The notes: generated from the sequence alone by a model not told the origin. A stretch of DNA of 64,000 nt from Cupriavidus pauculus (GCF_008693385.1 NZ_CP044065.1:1798001-1862000); one strand, 5' to 3'; shown: positions 16,690 to 26,416, counted from the stretch's first letter. Numbers and translations: made by a program.

Positions 16690-17658
16690 ATGCGTACTTG
16701 TCCATCCCCGTCTGGCTCCGGCTGGCGGCGTGCCGCGGGCCTCGCGCTCGCTGCCGGCACCGTGTTGCTGCTCTCCGGCTGCACCATCGAGTTGCTCTCC
16801 CCCAAAGGCGATATCGGGCATCAGGCGAAAGACCTGATTCTCGTCTCGCTATTCCTGATGCTGCTGGTGGTCGTCCCCGTGATCATGCTCACGCTGATCT
16901 TCGCGTGGCGATACCGCGACTCCAACACGAAGGCAACGTACGCGCCGAAGTGGGCGCACTCGACGAAGATCGAAATCGTCGTCTGGACCATCCCGTGCGT
17001 GATCGTGGCGTTCCTGGGCTTCCTGATCTGGACCTCCACGCACAAGCTCGACCCGTACCGCCCGCTGGACTCGCAGGTGGAGCCCGTGGAAGTCGAGGTC
17101 ATCGCGCTGAACTGGAAATGGCTGTTCATCTACCCGCAGTACGGCGTCGCCTCGCTGAACCAGCTTGCGATTCCCGTCGATACGCCGATCAATTTCAAGA
17201 TCACGTCCGAGTCGATGATGAACTCGTTCTTCATCCCGCAGCTCGGCAGCATGGTCTACGCGATGGCGGGCATGCAGACCCAGCTGCATCTGATCGCCGA
17301 TACGCCGGGCGTCTACCTCGGCCAGTCGGCCGCGTATAGCGGCGAAGGCTTCTCCGACATGCACTTCAAGACCTACGCCACCTCGCGCGCGGACTTCGAT
17401 GCATGGGTCGCCGAAGCCAGGCGCTCGTCCACGCCGCTGACCGAGTCGGTCTACCGCGCGCTGGAAAAGCCCAGCACCAGGGACCCCGTCACGATGTATT
17501 CGACCGTGGCGCCCGCGCTGTTCGCCGGGACCGTCGACAAGTACATGAAGGATGCCGACCCTGTCTGCCGCACCGACAGCACGGCTTCGCTGCAGGCCTT
17601 CAATGCCATTACCAATCCTGTCCCCCGCGCGGCCGCGACCGGCAGCGTGACGGAGTAA
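16690..17658 (+). CDS. cyoA: Cytochrome bo3 ubiquinol oxidase subunit II
   Basis: Subunit II of the proton-pumping bo3 quinol oxidase. This 322-residue lipoprotein has a signal peptide and lipobox LLSGC (Cys31), two membrane helices (about 45-72 and 90-112) and a periplasmic cupredoxin-like domain containing ALNWKWLFIYPQYG. The CuA ligands of cytochrome c oxidases are absent, as expected for a quinol oxidase. It is the first gene of cyoABCD, 6 bases before cyoB. It ends in a Cyo-type C-terminal region lacking a haem c motif. Confidence 0.96.
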   Translation: MRTCPSPSGSGWRRAAGLALAAGTVLLLSGCTIELLSPKGDIGHQAKDLILVSLFLMLLVVVPVIMLTLIFAWRYRDSNTKATYAPKWAHSTKIEIVVWTIPCVIVAFLGFLIWTSTHKLDPYRPLDSQVEPVEVEVIALNWKWLFIYPQYGVASLNQLAIPVDTPINFKITSESMMNSFFIPQLGSMVYAMAGMQTQLHLIADTPGVYLGQSAAYSGEGFSDMHFKTYATSRADFDAWVAEARRSSTPLTESVYRALEKPSTRDPVTMYSTVAPALFAGTVDKYMKDADPVCRTDSTASLQAFNAITNPVPRAAATGSVTE

Positions 17659-17664
17659 CCAGCC

Positions 17665-19641
17665 ATGTTGGGCAAACTCAATCTAGAAGCCATTCCGTAC
17701 CACGAGCCGATCATCATGGTCACGCTCGCCGTGGTGCTGCTCGGCGGCGCCACGCTGCTCGGCGCGGTCACGTACTTCGGCAAGTGGAAATACCTCTGGA
17801 CCGAGTGGATCACCTCGGTCGATCACAAGAAGATCGGCGTGATGTACATCATCCTCGCGCTGGTCATGCTGCTGCGCGGCTTTGCCGACGCGATCATGAT
17901 GCGCCTGCAGCAGGCCATGGCCTATGGTGAAAACCTTGGCTACCTGCCGCCGCACCACTACGACCAGATCTTCACGGCCCACGGCGTGATCATGATCTTC
18001 TTCGTGGCGACGCCGCTGATCCTGGGCCTGATGAACGTCATCGTGCCGCTGCAGATCGGCGCGCGTGACGTGGCGTTCCCGTTCGTGAACTCGCTGAGCT
18101 TCTGGCTCTCCGCCATGGGCGCCGTGCTCGTGATGATGTCGATGTTCGTCGGCGACTTCGCGGCCACGGGCTGGGTCGCGTACCCGCCGTTGTCCGAGCT
18201 TGGCTACAGTCCAACGGTCGGGGTGGACTACTACATCTGGTCGCTACAGATATCGGGGCTGGGGACCACGCTGACCGGCATCAACTTCATCGTGACGATC
18301 CTGCGCATGCGCGCGCCGGGTCTCAACCTGATGAAGATGCCCGTGTTCACGTGGACCGCGCTCATCACCAACATCCTGATCGTCGCGGTGTTCCCGGTGC
18401 TGACGGCCACGCTCGCGCTGCTGACCGCGGACCGCTACCTCGACATGCATTTCTTCACCAACGAGCTTGGTGGCAATGCCATGATGTACGTGAACCTGAT
18501 CTGGGTCTGGGGCCACCCCGAGGTCTACATCCTGATCCTCCCGTGCTTTGGCGCGTTCTCGGAAATCATCTCGACGTTCTCGCGCAAGCCGCTGTTCGGC
18601 TACTCCTCGATGGTCTACGCGACGTCATCGATCGGCGTGCTGTCGTTCTTCGTCTGGCTGCACCACTTCTTCACGATGGGCTCGGGCGCCAACGTCAACG
18701 CGTTCTTCGGGATCATGACGTCGATCATCTCGATTCCGACCGGGGTCAAGCTGTTCAACTGGCTGTTCACGATGTACCGCGGCCGCATCCGCTACCACTC
18801 GTCCACGCTCTGGACCATCGGCTTCATGGTCACGTTCGCGGTGGGCGGCATGACCGGCGTGCTGCTGGCCGTGCCGGGCGCCGACTTCGTGCTGCATAAC
18901 AGCCTGTTCCTGATCGCCCACTTCCACAACGTGATCATCGGCGGCGTGCTGTTCGGCTGCCTGGCGGCCATCAGCTTCTGGTTCCCGAAGGTGTTCGGCT
19001 TCACGCTCAACGAGCGCTGGGGCAAGATCTCGTTCTGGTGCTGGATGGTCGGTTTCTACCTCGCGTTCATGCCGCTGTACGTGCTCGGCTTCAAGGGCAT
19101 GACGCGTCGAATGAACCATTACGCCAACGTCGACTGGCATCCGTACCTCGTGGTCGCGCTGATCGGTGCCTTCGTCATCGCGGCCGGCATCCTCGCGTTC
19201 CTGATCCAGCTGTACGTCAGCGTGCGCGACCGCAAGCAGAACCTCGACCTCACGGGCGACCCGTGGGATGGCCGCAGCCTCGAATGGGCGACCGCCTCGC
19301 CCGCGCCGTTCTACAACTTCGCCGTGGTGCCCAACATCACCTCGCTCGAGCAGCACTGGGACGACAAGGAAGCGGGCCGTGCCTGGAAGCAGCCCGCGCG
19401 TTACGAGCCGATTCATATGCCGAAGAACACCGGCGACGGCTTCATCGTCTCGATGTTCGGCCTGCTGCTGTGCTTCGCGCTGGTCTGGCATATGTGGGCC
19501 GTGGCGATCGGCGGCCTGATCGGCGTCATCGGCACGTTCATCCTGCGCAGCTATAACCGCGACGTCGATTACTACGTGCCCGCGGAAGAAGTGGCCCGCA
19601 TCGAGAACGCCCGCTTTGCCCAACTGAAGGAAGCCGCCTGA
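17665..19641 (+). CDS. cyoB: Cytochrome bo3 ubiquinol oxidase subunit I
   Basis: The catalytic subunit carrying haem b, haem o3 and CuB. The 658-residue polytopic protein reduces oxygen to water and pumps protons. Ligand motifs are visible: [10 protein letters not shown] for the low-spin haem, WGHPEVYIL for the CuB histidine and cross-linked tyrosine, [10 protein letters not shown] for the two other CuB histidines, and LIAHFHNVI for the haem o3 and b ligands. Length and the extra terminal helices match the Cyo type. It is followed two bases later by cyoC. Confidence 0.97.
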   Translation: MLGKLNLEAIPYHEPIIMVTLAVVLLGGATLLGAVTYFGKWKYLWTEWITSVDHKKIGVMYIILALVMLLRGFADAIMMRLQQAMAYGENLGYLPPHHYDQIFTAHGVIMIFFVATPLILGLMNVIVPLQIGARDVAFPFVNSLSFWLSAMGAVLVMMSMFVGDFAATGWVAYPPLSELGYSPTVGVDYYIWSLQISGLGTTLTGINFIVTILRMRAPGLNLMKMPVFTWTALITNILIVAVFPVLTATLALLTADRYLDMHFFTNELGGNAMMYVNLIWVWGHPEVYILILPCFGAFSEIISTFSRKPLFGYSSMVYATSSIGVLSFFVWLHHFFTMGSGANVNAFFGIMTSIISIPTGVKLFNWLFTMYRGRIRYHSSTLWTIGFMVTFAVGGMTGVLLAVPGADFVLHNSLFLIAHFHNVIIGGVLFGCLAAISFWFPKVFGFTLNERWGKISFWCWMVGFYLAFMPLYVLGFKGMTRRMNHYANVDWHPYLVVALIGAFVIAAGILAFLIQLYVSVRDRKQNLDLTGDPWDGRSLEWATASPAPFYNFAVVPNITSLEQHWDDKEAGRAWKQPARYEPIHMPKNTGDGFIVSMFGLLLCFALVWHMWAVAIGGLIGVIGTFILRSYNRDVDYYVPAEEVARIENARFAQLKEAA

Positions 19642-19643
19642 TC

Positions 19644-20267
19644 ATGAGCCAAGTCCTCTCCGTTACCGCCCATGGTCACGCCGATGACCATCATCACGAC
19701 CATGGCCACGACAGCGGCACCACGCTGACGCTCGGCTTCTGGCTCTACCTGATGAGCGACTGCCTGATCTTCGCGACGCTGTTCGCGACGTTCGGCGTGC
19801 TCGTCAACAACACGGCCGGCGGCCCGACCGGGCAGCAGCTGTTCGAACTGCCGTTCGTGCTCGGCGAAACCATGCTGCTGCTGCTCAGCAGCTTCACGTT
19901 CGGCGTGGCGATGCTGAACCTGTACGCGGGCCGCACGCAACGCACGATCGCCTGGCTCGCCATCACGTTCCTCTTCGGCGCGGGCTTTATCGCGATGGAG
20001 ATCCACGAGTTCGCGGAACTCGTGCACCGGGGCGCGGGCCCCAACGTGAGCGCTTCGCTGTCGGCCTACTTCGCGCTGGTCGGCACGCACGGGCTGCACG
20101 TGAGCGCCGGCCTGCTGTGGCTGCTCGTGATGATGCACCAGCTGAAGACCTACGGCCTGGACGCCGTGACGCGCCGGCGCATGGCCTGCCTCAGCCTGTT
20201 CTGGCACTTTCTGGATCTGATCTGGATCTGCGTGTTCACCTTCGTCTATCTGCGGGAGTTCGTATGA
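19644..20267 (+). CDS. cyoC: Cytochrome bo3 ubiquinol oxidase subunit III
   Basis: A 207-residue five-helix membrane subunit of the bo3 oxidase that stabilises subunit I. The N-terminus is rich in His and Asp (residues 10-23) before the conserved [19 protein letters not shown]. The conserved acidic residue in [14 protein letters not shown] is present. The start is two bases after cyoB. The stop overlaps the cyoD start (ATGA), indicating coupled translation. Confidence 0.95.
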   Translation: MSQVLSVTAHGHADDHHHDHGHDSGTTLTLGFWLYLMSDCLIFATLFATFGVLVNNTAGGPTGQQLFELPFVLGETMLLLLSSFTFGVAMLNLYAGRTQRTIAWLAITFLFGAGFIAMEIHEFAELVHRGAGPNVSASLSAYFALVGTHGLHVSAGLLWLLVMMHQLKTYGLDAVTRRRMACLSLFWHFLDLIWICVFTFVYLREFV

Positions 20268-20632
20268 GCACTCACACGCTTCACCCTGCCGGGCACGATT
20301 CGCATGGCAGTCTCACCGGTTATGTCATCGGCTTCCTGCTCTGCCTGCTGCTCACGTTCGCGTCGTTCGGCGCGGTGATGTACGACGTGGTGCCCAAGGG
20401 CATGGGCCTCGCGGCCATCGTCGTGCTGTGCGTTGCACAGTTGCTCGTGCAGCTGGTGTTCTTCCTGCATCTGGGGGGCCGCCCGGGGCAGCGCTTCAAC
20501 ACCGGTATCTTCCTGTGCACGATGTTCGCCATCGTGATCGTGGTCGCGGGCTCGCTCTGGGTCATGCACAACGCGACGGTCAACATGATGCCGACGCACA
20601 TGACGATCGAGCGGGCCAAGGCGAAGGACTGA
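20264..20632 (+). CDS. cyoD: Cytochrome bo3 ubiquinol oxidase subunit IV
   Basis: A 122-residue, three-helix accessory subunit that helps assemble the CuB site of subunit I. Helices lie at about 19-40, 48-70 and 80-102, and [17 protein letters not shown] is typical. It starts at the ATG overlapping the cyoC stop (ATGA). The frame is open further upstream, but that part is the cyoC shadow. It ends the operon: no cyoE haem o synthase follows, so that enzyme must be encoded elsewhere. Confidence 0.93.
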   Translation: MSTHTLHPAGHDSHGSLTGYVIGFLLCLLLTFASFGAVMYDVVPKGMGLAAIVVLCVAQLLVQLVFFLHLGGRPGQRFNTGIFLCTMFAIVIVVAGSLWVMHNATVNMMPTHMTIERAKAKD

Positions 20633-20774
20633 CGGAGCTGAGCGGACGGGAACGGGGCGGTCTCCCCGCTCCCTCCTCTCCGTGCAAACCCTCTCTTCAG
20701 GAATCGTCTTCCCCATCCGTTGACCGCCTAGGGGCTCCTCAACACAGAGGCGCCACCGCAAAAGGAGGAAGACA

Positions 20775-22415
20775 ATGTGGAAGCACCTCACGATCCGCGG
20801 CCAGCTGAGCCTCATGATCGCGTTCTTCGGGCTCGCGCTGGTCGTCGGCGCGGCCGCCGGCCTGCTGTCCATGCGCGCCGGGAATGAATCCCTCAAACAG
20901 ATGTACACCGTGGATACGCCCGCCGTGGCGGATCTCGAAGGCAGCGCCGGGCAACTGCTGCGGCTGCGCCTGGCACTGGCCACCTATGCCTCGCTGACGG
21001 AACTGAACGACCAGGACGCCGCCAACGCGGTGCTCAAGCGGTTCGACCAGTACCTGAAGAACGCCAACGAGCGGCTCGAGCACTATGCCGGTCTGGCCAG
21101 CCCGGACGCCGAGGAGCAGCAACTGGTCAAGGACATGCAGGGCAAGCGCGACAAGTTCCTGTCCGAAGGCGTGAACCCGGCCCTGGCCGCGCTCAAGAAC
21201 GGCGACCGGCAGGCCTTCCTGCAATTGCAGGCCCACAAGCTTCCCCCGCTCTACAGCGCGTTCGAGAAGGCCATGCTGACCCTCGAAAAGCGGCAACTCG
21301 ATCGCGGCGCGCAACGCTACGAGGAGGCGCAGGCGCGCTTCAGACTCGTCAGCTGGGCGGTCGCGATCGGCCTCGTCGGCGCCCTGCTGCTGGCGTGGAT
21401 CGGCCGCGCGCTGATGATGCGCGCGATCGTGGTGCCCGTGAACGCGGCCATCGACCAGTTCCAGCGCATTGCGGCCGGCGACCTGACCGGCCGCGTCGAG
21501 GTGGTCAGCCGGAACGAGATGGGCCGCCTGAGCGCGGCACTGCAGACGATGCAGGCATCGCTGATCGACACGGTCGGTACCGTGCGCCATGGCGCCGAGT
21601 CCATCAACGTCGGCGTGCGCGAGATCTCGACGGGCAATACCGATCTGTCTCAGCGCACCGAGGAACAGGCGGCATCGCTCGAGGAAACCGCGGCGAGCAT
21701 GGAAGAGCTGACCTCCACGGTCAAGCAGACCGCCGAGAACGCGCGTCAGGCCAGCGAGCTTGCGCAGGGGGCGTCGGGCCTCGCGGCGCAGGGCGGCGCG
21801 CTGACGAAGGAGGTGGTCGGCACGATGAACCATATCGTCAGCGACTCGCGCAAGATCGGCGAGATCGTGGGTGTGATCGAGAGCATCGCGTTCCAGACCA
21901 ATATCCTCGCGCTCAACGCGGCGGTGGAGGCGGCGCGTGCCGGCGAACAGGGACGCGGTTTCGCGGTGGTGGCGTCCGAGGTCCGCTCGCTCGCGCAGCG
22001 CAGCGCGGGGGCGGCCAAGGAAATCAAGGGGCTGATCGATGCGTCCACGTCGCGCGTGGAATCGGGCGCCGACCTCGTGTCGCGCTCGGGCACGACCATG
22101 GACGAGATCGTCGGCGCCATCGCGCGCGTGAGCGACATCATGAACGAGATCGCCGCTGCCGCCGCGGAACAGAGCAGCGGGATCGATCAGGTCAACGTGG
22201 CCGTGACGCAGATGGACGAGGTAACGCAGCAGAACGCGGCGCTCGTGGAAGAAGCGGCGGCGGCGGCCGGCGCGCTGGAAGAGCAGGCGCACCGGCTCTC
22301 GGCCGCGGTGGCGGTGTTCCGGATCGAGGGCGGTGGGGAGGCGGGCCCGGACGCGGGACCACGCCATGCCGGTCGCGCGCGCGTTGGCGCATCCCTGCGC
22401 GCGTTGCCTGCCTGA
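20775..22415 (+). CDS. Methyl-accepting chemotaxis protein
   Basis: A 546-residue transmembrane chemoreceptor. TM1 is at about 12-32, followed by a periplasmic four-helix-bundle sensor (about 35-188), TM2 at about 191-212, a HAMP domain (about 213-266) and the cytoplasmic signalling domain. The hairpin tip is [20 protein letters not shown]. It lacks a C-terminal CheR-tethering pentapeptide and ends in RALPA. A strong AAGGAGG lies before the ATG. The ligand is unknown. Its place after cyoD, 142 bases away, does not by itself imply an aerotaxis role, and no PAS domain is seen. Confidence 0.93.
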   Translation: MWKHLTIRGQLSLMIAFFGLALVVGAAAGLLSMRAGNESLKQMYTVDTPAVADLEGSAGQLLRLRLALATYASLTELNDQDAANAVLKRFDQYLKNANERLEHYAGLASPDAEEQQLVKDMQGKRDKFLSEGVNPALAALKNGDRQAFLQLQAHKLPPLYSAFEKAMLTLEKRQLDRGAQRYEEAQARFRLVSWAVAIGLVGALLLAWIGRALMMRAIVVPVNAAIDQFQRIAAGDLTGRVEVVSRNEMGRLSAALQTMQASLIDTVGTVRHGAESINVGVREISTGNTDLSQRTEEQAASLEETAASMEELTSTVKQTAENARQASELAQGASGLAAQGGALTKEVVGTMNHIVSDSRKIGEIVGVIESIAFQTNILALNAAVEAARAGEQGRGFAVVASEVRSLAQRSAGAAKEIKGLIDASTSRVESGADLVSRSGTTMDEIVGAIARVSDIMNEIAAAAAEQSSGIDQVNVAVTQMDEVTQQNAALVEEAAAAAGALEEQAHRLSAAVAVFRIEGGGEAGPDAGPRHAGRARVGASLRALPA

Positions 22416-22439
22416 TGGGGGGGCTGCCCGCCTGCGCCG

Positions 22440-22685
22440 CTAGTCCGCCAGCGGCGGCCCGAACACGTCGCACTCGAGATCGCGTTCGAATGCAACGATC
22501 CACGGCGCGCCGCCGGCCTCTGTCGGATAAGCGCGCAAATCTCCGCCAGCCACGGGCGCGACGCTGACGACGCCCCCCTCCTCCGCGACCTCGAAGTCCT
22601 CCCAGACAAACCCGTGCCGCGCGCAGGCGTCCGCAAACGCCTCGCGCGCGGCCAGCGGCATGTCATGCAGGCGCTGTCGGGCCAT
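22440..22685 (-). CDS. Conserved hypothetical small protein
   Basis: An 81-residue soluble protein I do not recognise. It contains MPLAAREAFADACARHGFVWEDF and a C-terminal WIVAFERDLECDVFGPP, and reads like a compact alpha/beta protein. ATG 22685 is used. A TTG three codons earlier is the alternative, and no clear ribosome-binding site separates them. It converges on the chemoreceptor gene and lies 19 bases downstream of the small membrane protein gene, probably in one transcript. Confidence 0.6.
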   Translation of the reverse strand: MARQRLHDMPLAAREAFADACARHGFVWEDFEVAEEGGVVSVAPVAGGDLRAYPTEAGGAPWIVAFERDLECDVFGPPLAD

Positions 22686-22704
22686 GTCTGACAACGGCGG
22701 GCGC

Positions 22705-22845
22705 TCAGCCCCCGCTCTGCGTAATGCGCTTCGGATTGACCGCGTAGTACGCGAGGATGAACGACGCCGCGAGCGCGAGCCCGGCCACCGCGAATGCGAT
22801 GCACGTCGTGCCGGCGATACCGATACCGCTGTCCTTGTCAGACAT
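22705..22845 (-). CDS. Small single-pass membrane protein (46 aa)
   Basis: A very short gene with a good initiation signal: GGAGGG lies about six bases before the ATG at 22845. The product has a polar N-terminus, one transmembrane helix (about residues 12-34, IAFAVAGLALAASFILAYYAV) and a short basic tail PKRITQ. Function is unknown. It could be a small regulator or subunit of a membrane complex. It is upstream of the 81-residue hypothetical gene on the same strand and divergent from the 23.0 kb cassette. Confidence 0.6.
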   Translation of the reverse strand: MSDKDSGIGIAGTTCIAFAVAGLALAASFILAYYAVNPKRITQSGG

Positions 22846-23005
22846 GAAACCCTCCGATGGCTGGAATGGAATCTTTATCGTAGCAACGTACGGTGGAGGA
22901 TTCAAACCGACCGGAGATTTTCCGCTGGCCCGGATCGCGTGCCCGAAGCGCCGGCCCAGCGGCCCGCTACGGGATTGCCTCGACTTCCGACTCAAGGGGG
23001 GATTC

Positions 23006-23034
23006 TTATCGGAAAGTGACAACTTTGCGATAAT
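23006..23034 (+). promoter_or_regulatory. Candidate promoter for the 23.0-26.2 kb cassette
   Basis: In an AT-richer patch, TTATCG (23006-23011) and GATAAT (23029-23034) stand 17 bases apart, about 30 bases before the GTG start at 23065. The -10 is good and the -35 weak. Confidence 0.35.
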
Positions 23035-23064
23035 ATCGACCCCTTTCGGGAACGCGAGAGACAC

Positions 23065-23646
23065 GTGATTAGTTGGCGAAGTACTGTCGTCTGCCTGCTG
23101 GTGCTGCTCGGCCTGGCCCTGGCCGGGGCGAATATCCTTTCCTACCGGGACAAATTCGCGGCCAAGGAAGCGGCGGCAAAGCTCGTGGGCGCCTCGATCC
23201 AGTCGCCGCCGGCCGATGACGACATCGTGGACGGCAAGGCCGGCCTCGCCGAACGCTCGCGCCTGTATCGATTCCTCACGGACCTGGGCCGCGAGAAAGA
23301 CCTGCACAACGGCACGCCGTACGGTGTCGTCATTCTCGACCCCGATTTCTATCGCGGCGTCTATATCAACAAACCGACTGACACCGTGCTGCCCGCCTGC
23401 GCGATCCAGCCCTTCGTGGTGCCCGCGCTCACAGGCATGCCGCTGCTAAGCCCGTTCTCTCCAGAGAGCGGCCAGTGCAAGTATGAATCGTATGGCTACC
23501 AGTACCTCGCGCCCCGGCAGCCGATGAGGGGCGACGCATCGGAAGCTCCCTGCAAGCTCGCGCTCGCGCGCGGGTTCTCGCATGTTGTCGTGATCAAAAA
23601 AGCGGATCACGCATTTCAGTCGAAGAGGATGGATTGTGCGACGTAG
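23065..23646 (+). CDS. Membrane-anchored periplasmic protein of unknown function (cassette gene 1)
   Basis: A 193-residue protein with an uncleaved-looking N-terminal anchor (about residues 7-27) and a periplasmic domain with four cysteines, C111, C137, C162 and C191, which could form disulfides. The stretch FVVPALTGMPLL and the ending GFSHVVVIKKADHAF recall extracytoplasmic domains attached to polytopic membrane sugar transferases, but this is only an impression. It starts at GTG 23065 and overlaps the next gene by 11 bases, so the two are translationally coupled and likely partners. Codon use is visibly less GC-biased than the flanking genes. Confidence 0.6.
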   Translation: MISWRSTVVCLLVLLGLALAGANILSYRDKFAAKEAAAKLVGASIQSPPADDDIVDGKAGLAERSRLYRFLTDLGREKDLHNGTPYGVVILDPDFYRGVYINKPTDTVLPACAIQPFVVPALTGMPLLSPFSPESGQCKYESYGYQYLAPRQPMRGDASEAPCKLALARGFSHVVVIKKADHAFQSKRMDCAT

Positions 23647-25201
23647 CAGTCTGGTATGGTCGGAGTCCGGAGCGAGCGCCAGTACCTTCGCAAAAAGCGG
23701 TTATATCGGATGCTCGGTCGCAACGTTCAGTTTTGCGATCGCGCTGTATCTCGCCCTCCGCGCGCCGGAGTTCGTGACGGGGCGGAATCCCGAAATCATC
23801 GACGCCGTGCTGGCGGGGACGGCCGCAAGCCTCTGCGCCGTCGCGCTGGCCTTCGAGTGGTATGAGCGGGGCCGGATGCAGAGATCCGACTGGAGCACCC
23901 TGCTGCTTGCAATGTGCGGGCTGCCCTGCCTCGTCTGGATTTTCGCCGGGCACAGCACGCTTGCATGGATCGCCATCGGTGCCGTCGCCATCCGCAATGC
24001 CGTCATGATCTGGAAGGCCAGAAGCCTGAACACGCTGGTCGCGCTAGTCGCCAGCGCGCTGGTCGGCTATTGGGCGTTCCTCCTGACCTACGTGGACGGG
24101 TACAAGACGCCGTGGATCCATGAAGGCGTGCTATCGGGTACCGCCCACGTGGACATGATGTTCCACGCCGCCATCGTCAACATGCTGACTGGTTTTGCGT
24201 CTGCATCGCTGGGCATCGACGGCGTCGCGCCGTTCCCCTACCACTTTGCCAGCCATCATCTGGTCGGGCTGCTATCCCAATTTCTGGGCGTCGGCGCACT
24301 GGACTTCTACGCGGTCATTTTCCCGTTGCTGTTCGTGCCGCTGTTTCTTCTCGCGATGTTCGTCTTCGCAATGGCGTTCCGCAACTACCTTGCACGAATC
24401 GGTGTCATGGATACCCGCGACGATGCCGATCAGGAAGGTTTCGGTCCGTTCTGGATTGCACTGCTCGTTGCGTTCATCGGACTGATTTCCGCCGGCTACC
24501 GCCGGGAGCTCGGCGTGTGGGACAACGTGTTCCATAGCGAATCTTTCGGCGTGGCCGTGCTCGTGGCCTATCTCGCCGGCGTCTGGCTGCTCGATCAGCT
24601 TGGCCGCAATCGTCCGCTTCGATTGAAGTGGTATGCATTCCCCGCGATCGCGATCTACCTGATCGTGCTGTGCTCGCTCAAGATCAGCGTTGGCGCGGTC
24701 GTCGGCTGTCTTCTCGCCTACGCCGTCCTGCGGCTGCCGATGACGTGGATGCAGCGCGTACTGGCCTGGCTGGCCATGTCGTGCGCGCTCGTCTACGGCT
24801 ATGTTGCCACCCAGGTAGCCACGCAGAGCGCGGAGGCCGGCCCCGGCCTCCTGCACATGCTCAAGCCGTTTGCCTTCATTCGGGACGTCCTTCCCGAGGA
24901 CCGCTGGGTAGCATCGTTCTTCGCCTTCTTCGGTCCGGCGCTCCTGTTCGTCGCGGTCAGGATATGCCTGTCGTTCTGCGGCAAGCACCGCCCGGCGCTG
25001 CGAGACGCGTTCAGGGCGCTCGGCGATCTGGAAATGATCGCCGTCCTCATCGTCATTTCCGTCACGCCTGGGCTGATGCTGTCGATCCCGCAAGGCGCCA
25101 CCAACTTCTTCGCGGAAGTTTCCTACTGGTGGGTGCAGCCCATGCTGGCGGTAGTATTGTCCTCCACCATATTTACGGCCGTGCGGCCAAGGAAGTCTTA
25201 G
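23636..25201 (+). CDS. Large polytopic membrane protein, possibly GT-C-like (cassette gene 2)
   Basis: A 521-residue inner-membrane protein with about 11-13 hydrophobic segments from residue 24 to the end. A notable loop after the fifth or sixth segment carries HVDMMFHAAIVN (171-182) and PYHFASHHLVG (201-211), a cluster of His and Asp placed like the catalytic loop of GT-C membrane glycosyltransferases. No family is assigned. The GTG start at 23636 lies inside the end of the preceding gene. An ArnE-like carrier gene follows after nine bases, which supports a role in lipid-linked sugar or envelope modification. The function remains an inference. Confidence 0.6.
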   Translation: MRRSSLVWSESGASASTFAKSGYIGCSVATFSFAIALYLALRAPEFVTGRNPEIIDAVLAGTAASLCAVALAFEWYERGRMQRSDWSTLLLAMCGLPCLVWIFAGHSTLAWIAIGAVAIRNAVMIWKARSLNTLVALVASALVGYWAFLLTYVDGYKTPWIHEGVLSGTAHVDMMFHAAIVNMLTGFASASLGIDGVAPFPYHFASHHLVGLLSQFLGVGALDFYAVIFPLLFVPLFLLAMFVFAMAFRNYLARIGVMDTRDDADQEGFGPFWIALLVAFIGLISAGYRRELGVWDNVFHSESFGVAVLVAYLAGVWLLDQLGRNRPLRLKWYAFPAIAIYLIVLCSLKISVGAVVGCLLAYAVLRLPMTWMQRVLAWLAMSCALVYGYVATQVATQSAEAGPGLLHMLKPFAFIRDVLPEDRWVASFFAFFGPALLFVAVRICLSFCGKHRPALRDAFRALGDLEMIAVLIVISVTPGLMLSIPQGATNFFAEVSYWWVQPMLAVVLSSTIFTAVRPRKS

Positions 25202-25210
25202 GATAAGAGC

Positions 25211-25588
25211 ATGTCGCGACTATCTGGCCACATTTATATCTTTCTCATGCTGGCGTTTACCGCCTACAGCCAGCTCGTCATGCGCTGGCAAGTCGGTGAG
25301 GCGGGCCCGCTACCGGCCACCACGACCGGCAAGGCACTCTATGTCATGCATCTGCTGCTGACCCCATGGGTGTTGTCGTCTATTCTTGCGACATTCCTGG
25401 CCGGTGTGAGCTGGATGCTGACGCTGACGCAATTGCAGATCAGTTACGCCTATCCGTTCGTGAGCCTGACCTATATCGTTGTGCTCATGGGCGGCGTATT
25501 TATCTTCGGCGATTCGCTCAACGCCTATCGCATCGTCGGCACACTCATCGTCCTGAGCGGCATTGTCGTGATCGCCAAGGGCGGCTAA
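25211..25588 (+). CDS. EamA/SMR-like four-helix transporter subunit (ArnE/ArnF-like) (cassette gene 3)
   Basis: A 125-residue protein with four membrane helices (about 5-25, 43-72, 76-100, 105-123), the size of a small-multidrug-resistance or ArnE/ArnF half transporter. The C-terminal half, with SYAYPFVSLTYIVV and FGDSLNAYRIVGTLIVLSG, matches the general EamA/SMR pattern. ArnE and ArnF move undecaprenyl-phosphate-aminoarabinose across the inner membrane. By analogy this protein may flip a lipid-linked sugar used by cassette gene 2, possibly as a homodimer, because no second half gene is present. Confidence 0.65.
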   Translation: MSRLSGHIYIFLMLAFTAYSQLVMRWQVGEAGPLPATTTGKALYVMHLLLTPWVLSSILATFLAGVSWMLTLTQLQISYAYPFVSLTYIVVLMGGVFIFGDSLNAYRIVGTLIVLSGIVVIAKGG

Positions 25589-25615
25589 TACCATCAACTT
25601 TTGCGAGCCTAACGA

Positions 25616-26233
25616 ATGGCACAGATTACAAGCGGAGTTCGCAGGGTTCTTTCCCATCCCGCCGTCTATGACGCCTTCCAGCTGTTCATGGGCGGCAACA
25701 GCACGCGAAACGATTTCGCCCGCGATTCGATTCGCGTGCGTCCCGGCGACAACGTCCTCGATATCGGCTGTGGAACGGCAGAGATCCGCGCATTCCTGCC
25801 CGAGGTCAATTACTGGGGATTCGATATCAGCGAAGCCTATATCGAGGCCGCCAGGAAGCGATACGGCGCGCAGGGCAACTTCGTCTGCAAGCTGCTCGAT
25901 TATTCCGACCTCGAAACGTTACCGAAATTCGATGTCGTGCTTGGATGCGGCTTGCTCCATCACCTGGACAGCGATGCCGCGAATCATCTCTTCCAGCTCG
26001 CGAAAACGGCGTTGAAGCCCGGAGGCCGGCTGGTCACCATCGACCCCTGCTACGCCAAGGGGCAGAACCCCATCTCGCGTCTGCTGGTGAGCTACGACCG
26101 GGGCCAGAACGTGTTGACCGACGAGGGCTACGTCAAGCTCGCCTCCTCGGTTTTCTCGGACGTCACGGGCCGCGTCCGTCATCAGGCGTGGATTCCCTAT
26201 ACGCACTGGATCATGGAGTGCCGGGCCACCTGA
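25616..26233 (+). CDS. Class I SAM-dependent methyltransferase (cassette gene 4)
   Basis: A 205-residue cytoplasmic methyltransferase with motif I VLDIGCGTAEI (about 47-57), the acidic end of strand 2 in YWGFDIS, and motif IV VVLGCGLLHHL. It resembles enzymes that methylate small molecules or sugars. It starts 27 bases after the transporter gene and is followed by an intrinsic terminator, so it is the last gene of the cassette. The substrate is unknown. In context a sugar or lipid-linked intermediate is plausible. Confidence 0.78.
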   Translation: MAQITSGVRRVLSHPAVYDAFQLFMGGNSTRNDFARDSIRVRPGDNVLDIGCGTAEIRAFLPEVNYWGFDISEAYIEAARKRYGAQGNFVCKLLDYSDLETLPKFDVVLGCGLLHHLDSDAANHLFQLAKTALKPGGRLVTIDPCYAKGQNPISRLLVSYDRGQNVLTDEGYVKLASSVFSDVTGRVRHQAWIPYTHWIMECRAT

Positions 26234-26272
26234 TGCTGCCCCGGGGTCGGATCATCATCGCTCCCGCAAATC

Positions 26273-26297
26273 AAAGCCCGCCGCGAGGCGGGTTTTT
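26273..26297 (+). terminator. Rho-independent terminator after the cassette
   Basis: A six-pair GC stem CCCGCC/GGCGGG (26277-26282 and 26287-26292) with a GCGA loop is followed by five T residues, 43 bases after the methyltransferase stop. Confidence 0.85.
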
Positions 26298-26416
26298 CGT
26301 ATCCGCTATCCATCGTGGGACGCTTACACATTCGTGAATATGCGATTGATCCTGCGCGCCCGCGCGTTAGCATCCGTTGATATCAGCTTGCAACGCCACT
26401 GACAAGGCAACCGTAC

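Noticed and set aside
20641..20690. G/C-rich imperfect hairpin after cyoD
   Set aside because: The stem is short and broken and no T-run follows. Termination there is likely, but the sequence does not show it.
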